Made by a program: the position numbers and the translations under genes. Below, one piece after another: positions 57,136 to 64,000 of a stretch of DNA of 64,000 nt. The stretch's first letter is position 1. Every line of letters begins with the position of its first letter. Under the pieces are notes generated by a model. It made no database searches and was not told where the DNA came from. It saw nothing but the letters and a program-made list of their open reading frames with translations. Source of the DNA: Syntrophothermus lipocalidus DSM 12680 (GTDB taxonomy: Bacteria > Bacillota > Syntrophomonadia > Syntrophomonadales > Syntrophothermaceae); NCBI RefSeq assembly GCF_000092405.1, contig NC_014220.1, positions 2,294,001 to 2,358,000 on the forward strand, given 5' to 3'.

Positions 57136-57615
57136 CTACCTGTGGTACGGATGAGAATGAATAATCGTAAACACACGGTACAGCTGTTCGGATAACACCA
57201 GCACCGCCAGTTGGTGGGGAAAAGTCAAAGACGATAAAGACAGCACCATATCAGCCCGTGCCTTTACCGACCCGTCCAGCCCGGTCGCTCCTCCCACGAC
57301 AAAATTCAAACGTCGCTTACCCATCACGAGCAGTCGCTCGAGAATTGCCGCTAACTGGTCGGAAGTTACCTGCTCCCCGCCGGCATCCAAAGCTACCAAT
57401 AACTCGTTCTTGTCGATAAGGGAAAGCACCCGCTGCCCTTCACGCCGCCTCGCCTCTTCCTGTTCCCTTGACCCGGCCTTGGGGCTCAGCCTCTCTTCCA
57501 GTCCCTCTGTAAAAGTTACTCTAGCATAAGGTCGAATCCACTTCAAATACTCGTCGATTTTTTCCTTATAAACTTTATCTCTGATCTTACCAACCGAAAT
57601 CAGTCTTATCTCCAT
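57136..57615 (-). CDS. rlmH: 23S rRNA pseudouridine-1915 N3-methyltransferase RlmH
   Basis: The SPOUT-class protein has the N-terminal MEIRLISVGKIRDK, the knot motifs LDAGGEQVTSDQLA and FVVGGATGLDG, and the C-terminal LVLSEQLYRVFTIIHSHPYH. The start at ATG 57615 gives exactly the family length of 159 residues; the frame is open for five more codons. It methylates pseudouridine at the decoding-related helix 69. Confidence 0.95.
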   Translation of the reverse strand: MEIRLISVGKIRDKVYKEKIDEYLKWIRPYARVTFTEGLEERLSPKAGSREQEEARRREGQRVLSLIDKNELLVALDAGGEQVTSDQLAAILERLLVMGKRRLNFVVGGATGLDGSVKARADMVLSLSSLTFPHQLAVLVLSEQLYRVFTIIHSHPYHR

Positions 57616-58062
57616 GTCAGACTTTACCACCTAATCTGAATTTTGGCACAAGTCCTCTTCTCATGCAAATACCACAAATACCAACCCACGCTTTCGGTTT
57701 CGACAAAACTTATTAATTTTCCACAGAGGAAATTTGATGAAGATGAGGAAATATATCCATAAACAATGTAAAGTAGACCGAGGCCTGGTGAATGGAGGGA
57801 GATACAGGGCGAATATAGAAGAGATTCCACCTTACTGTTGGCTGGTCACTAGCTGCCCACACCCGAAGATGCCGAATAAGCCAGGCCAATATGGAAAGGA
57901 TATTTGACCCTTTCTTCTCCACCTTCCCTCATAAGGCTGGCCTAGGACTCACAGTTTGCCAGCAGATACTGCGATCATGCAGAGGCACCATCTCGATCAA
58001 GAGCAAAGAAGGCTTAGGTACAGTGGTAACGGTGACCCTACTTCAAAACTAGCCGCTGCCTG
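57616..58062. other. 447-nt gap between murA2 and rlmH
   Basis: No intact gene is seen. The murA-proximal part holds a histidine-kinase remnant on the plus strand (57891-58052). The remainder has stop codons in all frames read and no recognisable repeat or RNA. It looks like decaying coding sequence. No clear terminator for murA2 is visible. Confidence 0.65.
57891..58052 (+). pseudogene. Histidine kinase C-terminal remnant (HATPase)
   Basis: Plus-strand translation gives MERIFDPFFST, then AGLGLTVCQQILRSCRGTIS and IKSKEGLGTVVTVTLLQN before TAG. These are the F-box, G2 box and final strand of a sensor kinase HATPase domain. Upstream, the expected D-x-G-x-GI G1 box is degraded to HTRRCRISQAN, and a stop follows further up. 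No dimerisation or sensor part remains. This is the only gene trace on the plus strand in the window. Confidence 0.7.
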
Positions 58063-59310
58063 TTACCACACATGAGCGCCTAGATTCTGTAGCTTAGCCT
58101 TAAAATTCTCATATCCCCGGTAAATATAATACGCGTTCTCGATCTCGGTTAATCCCTGAGCTGCTAGACCTGCTATGGCTAGGGCTGCCCCCGCTCTGAG
58201 GTCAGTAGCCTTGACTCGAGCTCCGTACAACGCAGGCACTCCCTCAATGACTGCGGTGTGCCCTTCTACCTTGACCTTGGCCCCCATTCGCTTGATCTCA
58301 TCCACCATTTGGAAACGGTTTTCAAAAACGTTCTCCACGATTACGCTGGTGCCTTTAGCCGTGGCCAACAAGGACATCATCTGGGATTGCATGTCTGTTG
58401 GAAAACCGGGGTAAGGTAAAGTCTTAACATCAACCGGCATTATCTCCTTAGGCCCGATTACCCTGACACCACCGTTGACCTGTCGAATAACTGCCCCGGT
58501 TTCCTGCAGTTTGGCCATGATCGAATACAAATGAGTGGGAATTACATTTTCCACCAGTACATCCCCACCAGTAGCCACTGCTGCCGCCATAAAAGTACCG
58601 GCTTCAATACGGTCTGGAATAACAGTGTAGCGGGTCCCTCTCAGCTCCTTTACACCTTCTATTCTTATCAAGTCCGTTCCGGCTCCCCGAACTTTAGCCC
58701 CTGCTGCATTAAGAAAATTGGCGAGGTCGACGATCTCTGGCTCCTTGGCTGCATTCTCGACGTACGTCTGTCCAGGGGTCAGAGCCGCCAGCATCATTAT
58801 ATTCTCTGTGGCCCCAACACTCGGAAAATCAAGGTAGACCCTTGTTCCTGACAAATTACCGGTGTAAGCTTCAACAAAACCGTGTTCTAGCTTCACCTCT
58901 GCCCCTAGAGCCGAAAGCCCCTTCAAATGCAAATCCATGGGCCTTGACCCTATGTTACAACCCCCCGGAAGGCAAATGCGCGCCTGTCCCTTCCTCCCAA
59001 GCAGAGAGCCCAGCAGCAAATTCGATGCCCTGAGTTTCTTAGCCAATTCATACGGAGTTTCAACGTCGATGTTCTCGGGCACTGAGATGCACAGGCTGTT
59101 ATCTTCTTGCCACGCAACCCTAGCGCCGAGATGCTGGAGGATCCCACACAGCACCTCCACATCCCGAATCCTAGGTACGTTTTCTAAAACCGTTTCTCCT
59201 TTTATCATGACGCTGGCTGCCATTATTACCAGGCTAGCGTTTTTAGCTCCGCTGATCCTTACCCTGCCTCGAAGCGGGTGCCCTCCTTCGATAGTCAACG
59301 GTTCATCCAA
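58063..59310 (-). CDS. murA: UDP-N-acetylglucosamine 1-carboxyvinyltransferase, copy 2
   Basis: The 415-residue enzyme has the catalytic Cys118 in LPGGCNIGSRP, Lys23-Asn24 in GAKNAS, and the RATDLRAGAALAIAGLA loop. It is closer in length to the standard MurA (about 417-420) than copy 1. Firmicutes often have two, murAA and murAB. It stands in the neighbourhood of rlmH and glnS rather than beside fba, as in Bacillus. Confidence 0.95.
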   Translation of the reverse strand: MDEPLTIEGGHPLRGRVRISGAKNASLVIMAASVMIKGETVLENVPRIRDVEVLCGILQHLGARVAWQEDNSLCISVPENIDVETPYELAKKLRASNLLLGSLLGRKGQARICLPGGCNIGSRPMDLHLKGLSALGAEVKLEHGFVEAYTGNLSGTRVYLDFPSVGATENIMMLAALTPGQTYVENAAKEPEIVDLANFLNAAGAKVRGAGTDLIRIEGVKELRGTRYTVIPDRIEAGTFMAAAVATGGDVLVENVIPTHLYSIMAKLQETGAVIRQVNGGVRVIGPKEIMPVDVKTLPYPGFPTDMQSQMMSLLATAKGTSVIVENVFENRFQMVDEIKRMGAKVKVEGHTAVIEGVPALYGARVKATDLRAGAALAIAGLAAQGLTEIENAYYIYRGYENFKAKLQNLGAHVW

Positions 59311-59324
59311 CTAAAAGTACCTCC

Positions 59325-60188
59325 TCACCCTAAGTTATGATCCAGGCGAAAGTACACTTCTCGGGCAAACTGATTAAAATCCATCCCTGTTCCCTTTTTG
59401 ATAGCTTCTTCGAAACTGCAACCATCTCCTAAGGCCTTCATTACCTGCAGCAATCCCTCTTTTCCTGCCTTATCAACTATGCACTCAACCGCCACCAAGG
59501 ATTGCCAATAAGCTAGTCTCTGATCCAGACTGTCAAAGTCGTTCTCCAAAAGCTCAAACTCATAGTACCGAAGCTGGCGATCAGGAGAAGGCTCGGCAAA
59601 TGAAAACCCCGTGACTCTTCGTTCTACGTACTGAGCTACTCCTTCCGTAAACCAGCGATTGTAGTTACCCTTGGTGATGTTATCTACCAGCAGGTGGGTT
59701 AACTCATGGGCCATCGGTCCTTCCCGTTTAAAGACGTCCTCTGTATCTCGGGTGCTGATCCATTCTCCCGGAGAAAGTATCCGAATAGTCCCTGCCCAGT
59801 ACACCCCCATTGCCTGTTCATCCCTGTCCCAACCGAAGCTTGCCGCCAAGCTTTCCCCGTCTGGATAAACCACTACAACCGTCTTGTCCCCAGGATAGTA
59901 ACCAAAAAACTCGGTAACTGGGCCATATACCTCTTCGGCGTTATCTGCAACCATCTGCACGTACGGCTTATCCTTTTGTATGAATTTTATCACAAAATGG
60001 CCGGTCTCCATGGTACTAAAGTTTCGGGTTTGGACATTAGCCTTAACCCCCTCTAGATAACGCCAAACCTTGTATATCCCATGAGTTGAAAAAGCAGGCC
60101 ATTCCCACAGTTGTACAAAAAAAAGCGCCGAACAGGCAAGTAGCAAACCTACTGCCAGACGGGCAAACCATATCCCCTTCCCCAACAA
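59325..60188 (-). CDS. Membrane-anchored MA-type metallopeptidase
   Basis: The 287-residue protein has one N-terminal hydrophobic helix (9-29) and the zinc site HELTHLL (His161, Glu162, His165) with Glu182 in FTEGVAQYVERR, fitting the peptidase MA-like family (gluzincin fold). The region before it (VYGPVTEFFGYYPG, VVVVYPDGESL) also matches these proteins. It faces outward and may act on envelope proteins. The stop lies 14 nt before the murA2 start, so the two are co-transcribed. Confidence 0.83.
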   Translation of the reverse strand: MLGKGIWFARLAVGLLLACSALFFVQLWEWPAFSTHGIYKVWRYLEGVKANVQTRNFSTMETGHFVIKFIQKDKPYVQMVADNAEEVYGPVTEFFGYYPGDKTVVVVYPDGESLAASFGWDRDEQAMGVYWAGTIRILSPGEWISTRDTEDVFKREGPMAHELTHLLVDNITKGNYNRWFTEGVAQYVERRVTGFSFAEPSPDRQLRYYEFELLENDFDSLDQRLAYWQSLVAVECIVDKAGKEGLLQVMKALGDGCSFEEAIKKGTGMDFNQFAREVYFRLDHNLG

Positions 60189-60334
60189 CTCTCTTCCTCC
60201 TCCTTTGTCGCTACCATTATACTACTCAGGGGAGAAAGAGAGGATATCCAATTTATGTCATGCCTGTGTTACCTTTGAGCAAACTATATAAGATATGCGT
60301 TCAAGACCCTCGACTGTAACCGCGAACCACCTTG

Positions 60335-61252
60335 TTAGCGGCGGTTTTCAAGTAGGCGAACTGCTTCCATCCCGGCTATAGCCCCGTCCCCAACCGCTGT
60401 AGCAATCTGCCTGTCCGTTTTATAGCGTATATCTCCGGCTGCCAGTATCCCCGGAACCGAGGTGTGCATGTTCTCGTCCGTGACGATGTACCCTTCTTTC
60501 AGCTCAACCAAGTTTCCCAAAAACTCCAAAGCTGGTTTCATGCCTATGCTCACAAAAGCCCCGTCTACCTCAAGCCGTTCCAAGTCTCCAGTCACCGTAT
60601 CTTTCAACACCAGTGCTTTTAACATCTTTTCCCCTTCTAATCGCTCCACTACCCGGTTGAGCTTTAACTCTATCCTGTTATTGGCCAGCAACTTCTCCTG
60701 AGCCATGCGATTAGCTCTGAGCGTATCTCGCCGGTGGACCAAATACACTCTTTCGGCCAGACCGCTCAGGTAGAGAGCCTCTTCTACCGCCGAGTCCCCT
60801 CCACCCACTACCGCCACCCTGCGGTTCTCAAAGAAGGGCCCGTCACAAGTGGCGCAATACGACACTCCTTTCCCTACCAGCTCGGTTTCTCCTGGTACCC
60901 CCAGTTCCCGTCGGCGAACGCCAGCGGCCACGATAACAATGTCCGCCACCAAACTACCTTTGTCCGTGTCTATCCTTTTCAAGTCCCCTTCCAGGGCTAT
61001 TTTCTTGGCTTCAGCTATCCTGATTTCCAACCCCAACCGTTCTGCCTGTTGGCGAAACCGGTCTGCTAGTTCTGGTCCAGAAATACCGAAAGGGAATCCT
61101 GGATAGTTGTCAATCTGGTCAGTAAGAGCCGCATTCCCTCCCGGAAACGCGGCTTCTAGTAGCAATGCCCGCAAACGGGATCGAGCCACGTAAATACCGG
61201 CTGTAAGCCCCGCTGGCCCGCCCCCGATTATCACTACTTCATATCGGTCCAT
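60335..61252 (-). CDS. trxB: Thioredoxin reductase
   Basis: The 305-residue flavoenzyme has the FAD motif VVIIGGGPAGLTAG, the redox-active CATC (Cys133, Cys136), the NADPH motif VGGGDSAVEEALYL with HRRDTLRA, and the C-terminal GDIRYKTDRQIATAVGDG. It reduces thioredoxin. I place the start at ATG 61252, the usual family N-terminus; the open frame continues 29 codons further without family similarity. Confidence 0.94.
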   Translation of the reverse strand: MDRYEVVIIGGGPAGLTAGIYVARSRLRALLLEAAFPGGNAALTDQIDNYPGFPFGISGPELADRFRQQAERLGLEIRIAEAKKIALEGDLKRIDTDKGSLVADIVIVAAGVRRRELGVPGETELVGKGVSYCATCDGPFFENRRVAVVGGGDSAVEEALYLSGLAERVYLVHRRDTLRANRMAQEKLLANNRIELKLNRVVERLEGEKMLKALVLKDTVTGDLERLEVDGAFVSIGMKPALEFLGNLVELKEGYIVTDENMHTSVPGILAAGDIRYKTDRQIATAVGDGAIAGMEAVRLLENRR

Positions 61253-61411
61253 CTCCGACGCACCCCCTTCGACAATCTCCAAAGAAAGATCTTCCGTTAG
61301 ATTCACGCGAAAATCGCGGATTTCGACGATACTGAACAACGTTTAAACCTTACGTGTTACTAGCCTTGTGATTAGTTTTACCGTCAGATCCCGAAACATC
61401 CTCCTCAAACG

Positions 61412-61442
61412 GAATAGCCCCTGATACGTCCAGGGGCTATTC
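61412..61442 (-). terminator. Terminator after the G5/LysM/M23 gene
   Basis: A perfect 12-bp stem GAATAGCCCCTG / CAGGGGCTATTC with a 7-nt loop sits 8 nt after the stop at 61450. On the minus strand only CGTTTG follows, so the T-run is poor, but the stem is very stable. Confidence 0.7.
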
Positions 61443-61449
61443 GAAGAAA

Positions 61450-62784
61450 CTATCTCAAATACTGTAATGGGTTACGTTGAGTACCGTTGGTAATAACTTC
61501 GAAATGGAGGTGGGATCCCGTGCTGTGCCCGGTAGAACCGACCCGGGCGATTATCTGCCCTTTGTCTACCTGGTCACCTACGTTGACCAGGATACTGGAA
61601 CAGTGAGCATACCGGGTGACAATTCCGTTGCCGTGGCTGATTTCAACCGTCAGCCCGTAGCCTCCTCTTCTGCCCGCAAAAATCACTTGACCATCATCAG
61701 CCGCCCTTATAGGATCACCTGTTCTTCCGTTAATATCCACGCCAGTGTGGCTGCCTCCCCGGGCACCGAAGTAGGAAGTAATCGCACCGAACAGGGGCCA
61801 AGACAATATTCCTGACCCGCCACGCGAGGCCAACTGTACTTTTTGCCCTTTCACTATGATGCGGTCAACGGCTTGGGCTAATATTTTTTCCGCAAGAATT
61901 TCTTTTTTTATTTCCTTGCCGTTTTCTCGAACGGCCCGGTATGTAACCTGCTTTTCTCCTTCTTCCCCTGCCTGCTTGACTCGAACGCTGCTCGATGAAC
62001 GGTCAGTTATGACCTTAGTCTGGTACGGAATCTTCTCGTTCCTGCTTCCTTCTACCACAGCTACCACGTGTACATACGGTTCGCTAGCATACAGCTTCAG
62101 CTTCTGTCCCGGCTGCAGATCTTCCCCTTGCAAGCCGTTTGCAGCTTTGATGTCCGCTACATGCGTGTTGTGTTTCCTCGCAATCAGCCAAAGAGAATCT
62201 CCCTCTTTTACCTGGTAAATAACCGGAGTATCGGTGCCTGTCTTCAAGATTTCAACAGCCCGATTCTGGTCCACGATCTTTTCTATCGGAACCGGTTTTA
62301 CTATCACCTTTACTGATTCCTTGAAAGCCACCGAAACCAGTTTCTCCCCCTGCTCACAGGAGGAATACTGCTGTCGCAAATCATCCAGGACTCGCTTTGC
62401 TATTCCTTCGTTTTTCACAACCGCCACTGTTTTCCCGTTTACTGTGATGCAGGCTCCCTCGACACTGAAACGAAGCTTTTGGGCAACCGCCTGTTTAAAT
62501 TCAGCTACGGTCAATACTTCGCGTTTGTCGACAATAGTAGATTTGTACTCTATACGGTCTCGGATAGCAACCTGCTGGCCGCTCTCCTTTTCTTTTTCCC
62601 GGCAAACCTCACCGATTACTTTTTTCGCCGCGTCCTTGTCCTCGACTATACCTAAAAGTCGGTCTCCAGAGTACACGGCACAGGCAGTTGTGTTGGTTTC
62701 GGCTCGACAGACTCCGATTAGTAACCACAGACCAAGCAGCGCAAGCAGTGGGTAGACCAGGCTTCTGCTGTTAAGATGTTTCAT
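61450..62784 (-). CDS. Secreted G5-LysM-M23 peptidoglycan endopeptidase
   Basis: The 444-residue protein has a signal peptide or anchor (about 8-28), a LysM module (about 191-233, VIYQVKEGDSLWLIARKHNT), a G5-type domain (about 240-320, with EKIPYQTKVITDRSS) and an M23 domain with intact ligands (SHTGVDING, YAHCSS, GSHLHFEV). The first 190 residues are uncharacterised. It should cut peptidoglycan cross-links outside the membrane. It is followed by a hairpin and preceded by the RiPP maturase gene. Confidence 0.92.
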   Translation of the reverse strand: MKHLNSRSLVYPLLALLGLWLLIGVCRAETNTTACAVYSGDRLLGIVEDKDAAKKVIGEVCREKEKESGQQVAIRDRIEYKSTIVDKREVLTVAEFKQAVAQKLRFSVEGACITVNGKTVAVVKNEGIAKRVLDDLRQQYSSCEQGEKLVSVAFKESVKVIVKPVPIEKIVDQNRAVEILKTGTDTPVIYQVKEGDSLWLIARKHNTHVADIKAANGLQGEDLQPGQKLKLYASEPYVHVVAVVEGSRNEKIPYQTKVITDRSSSSVRVKQAGEEGEKQVTYRAVRENGKEIKKEILAEKILAQAVDRIIVKGQKVQLASRGGSGILSWPLFGAITSYFGARGGSHTGVDINGRTGDPIRAADDGQVIFAGRRGGYGLTVEISHGNGIVTRYAHCSSILVNVGDQVDKGQIIARVGSTGHSTGSHLHFEVITNGTQRNPLQYLR

Positions 62785-62892
62785 AGGCCCTCTCCCACTC
62801 TTTGATTTCGGTTGTCATTTATTCGATTCATCCTGGTACGTACTAGTGTATTCTATACGTTGTTCGAGATCTCCTTCTTTATCAATCCATTT

Positions 62893-64000
62893 TTATCTTG
62901 GTATATTATGGTTGGTTTCCTCAGCCAGGAGCTGTTTCTGGGTTTCCAGCCAGATCGCACATTCAATGCGTTTACGCTGCATGGCACAGCTCACCTGTGA
63001 CGGTTTCTTCAAGTCCCCATTTTCAAAATAGGCGTTCGCTGCACACCCTCCCCCGCAATAATGGCGGGCCCAACACGTCCGGCAATCTTCCTTGAAAAAC
63101 AACTGATTCTCGGCGAAAAGCCCGCGCACCTCGGTATTCCTTAGGCCTTTGTATATATCGCCCATCAGGTAATCCTGGTTCCCGACAAACTGGTGACAAG
63201 GGTATATCTCCCCTTTGGGGGTAACCGCCAGGTACTCAACTCCCGCCCCGCATCCTGTCACCCGCTTGGCCAAGCACGGCCCTCGCTCGAAATCGATGTT
63301 AAAGTGAAAAAAATTTACTTCTTTCCCTCTCAGATAATAGTCCCAGAGAATACCCGCTAACTGTTCATATTCGTGGAGAACCCTCGGCAGATCCGCCTCG
63401 CCGATGGCGTAACCCTCGGCCCCGCCTACTGCCGGTTCTAAAGAAACGTTCGTAAATCCACATTCAATAAGGTGCTCCAGGTCGCGACCGAAGTCTAGAT
63501 TTTTCTTGGTAAAAGTCCCTCTTACATAGTAGCTATGGGGGTTTTTGGCGACAGCCATTTGAATCCTGGGTAGAACTAGATCATAGCTGCCTTTCCCGCT
63601 GGAGCTTACCCGGCAGGCATCGTTCACCTCCTGTCGACCGTCAAGGCTCAATATGAGGGCGATGTGTTCGGCGAGCAAGAAATCCATGATCTCTTCCGTT
63701 AATAAAACCGCATTGGTAGTGAGGGTAAAATTGATGGTTTTTCCTAATTTGTCAGCACATTTTTTGCCGTAGCGCACCGTGTCCCGGACTACATCCAGGT
63801 TCAGCAAAGGTTCTCCTCCGAAGAAGTCGATTTCAAGGTTCTTGACCTGGCCACAGTTCGCGAGAAGAAAATCAACCGCCCGCTGTCCTACCTCGCTGGT
63901 CATGAGCATCTCTTCCCCGCCGAAACTACCTTGAGCAGCAAAACAATACCTACAACGAAGATTGCACTTGTGGGCTACGTTCAGACACAATGCCTTTACC
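62893..64000 (-). CDS. SCIFF-type radical SAM/SPASM maturase (5' end cut by window edge)
   Basis: The visible 368 codons begin VKALCLNVAHKCNLRCRYCF, whose CX3CX2C motif and preceding LNVAH are typical of maturases of SCIFF (six-Cys-in-45) ranthipeptides. FFGGEPLLN and the SPASM cysteines (CHQFVGNQ, CRTCWARHYCGGGCAAN) follow. These enzymes form thioether cross-links in a short Cys-rich peptide encoded next to them. The peptide gene should lie upstream, beyond position 64000, and is not visible. The N-terminal leader-binding domain is also outside. Confidence 0.88.
   Translation of the reverse strand, partial: VKALCLNVAHKCNLRCRYCFAAQGSFGGEEMLMTSEVGQRAVDFLLANCGQVKNLEIDFFGGEPLLNLDVVRDTVRYGKKCADKLGKTINFTLTTNAVLLTEEIMDFLLAEHIALILSLDGRQEVNDACRVSSSGKGSYDLVLPRIQMAVAKNPHSYYVRGTFTKKNLDFGRDLEHLIECGFTNVSLEPAVGGAEGYAIGEADLPRVLHEYEQLAGILWDYYLRGKEVNFFHFNIDFERGPCLAKRVTGCGAGVEYLAVTPKGEIYPCHQFVGNQDYLMGDIYKGLRNTEVRGLFAENQLFFKEDCRTCWARHYCGGGCAANAYFENGDLKKPSQVSCAMQRKRIECAIWLETQKQLLAEETNHNIPR

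Noticed and set aside
57624-57922. Two overlapping minus-strand frames of 68-69 codons in the murA2-rlmH gap
   Set aside because: No ribosome sites and no recognisable motifs. The region reads as decayed sequence with a histidine-kinase remnant on the other strand.

Overview
The window reads as the core chromosome of an endospore-forming, flagellated, Gram-positive Firmicute, probably of the Clostridia. The evidence is spoIIID, spoIID, spo0F, a CtsR/McsA/McsB/ClpC stress operon, RNA polymerase delta, S-layer (SLH) proteins and long gene blocks arranged as in Bacillus subtilis. Base composition is roughly balanced, S-layer anchoring is prominent, and a SCIFF-type RiPP maturase is present. I infer a thermophilic or syntrophic clostridium of the Syntrophomonadaceae type (Syntrophothermus-like), but the species is not proven here. 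Every intact gene lies on the minus strand, so transcription runs from right to left. The only plus-strand gene trace is a degraded histidine-kinase fragment near 57.9-58.05 kb.

Layout from right to left, in the direction of transcription. 64.0-55.3 kb: a SCIFF-type radical SAM maturase cut by the window edge, a G5/LysM/M23 peptidase, thioredoxin reductase, a membrane-anchored MA-type metallopeptidase, a second MurA, RlmH and GlnRS. 55.0-43.3 kb: a tightly packed surface-protein operon made of a 1891-residue protein with about 14 TIG/IPT domains, two SLH proteins, an M1-type membrane peptidase and a cysteine-rich unknown. It reads toward argS, rpoE (delta), an UlaG-like hydrolase and pyrG. 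38.9-30.1 kb: a FemAB-type transferase with an alanine-racemase-family enzyme, SppA, a Yip1-type protein, Spo0F, Fba, transaldolase, GlpX, DUF2062 and Rho. 30.0-26.8 kb: a LysM/M23 peptidase, a decayed Fic gene, an orphan radical SAM protein, a ribbon-helix-helix protein and L31. 26.8-19.0 kb: DUF1385, PrfA, PrmC, TsaC, MntP, YwlE, RpiB, GlyA, ComEB and a MazG-like enzyme. 18.9-11.5 kb: the complete F1Fo ATP synthase operon atpZIBEFHAGDC. 11.3-4.6 kb: a small membrane protein, YwmB, MurA, SpoIID, SpoIIID, Mbl, a FlhO/FlgG-like rod protein and a TagA-like glycosyltransferase. 4.55-0 kb: a large FtsA-like protein, then ctsR-mcsA-mcsB-clpC.

Several genes form functional groups. McsA/McsB mark proteins with phosphoarginine, ClpC uses the mark, CtsR is the repressor they inactivate, and the YwlE phosphatase about 20 kb away has the Thr associated with arginine-phosphate specificity. 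MurA (two copies), Alr, FemAB, Mbl, SpoIID, two LytM-type peptidases and the TagA-like enzyme belong to envelope building and spore-coupled wall remodelling. The TIG/SLH operon probably supplies the outermost layer.

Most notable observations: the surface operon with an 11-bp perfect inverted repeat in its leader; a tsaC gene whose reading frame demands a non-canonical start, probably CTG; a c-subunit with residues compatible with Na+ coupling, flanked by two mRNA hairpins; an FtsA-like ATPase with a C-terminal array of beta-grasp-like repeats; an orphan radical SAM protein; and relics of a Fic gene and a histidine kinase. All functions are inferred by reading the sequence. No database search was run.
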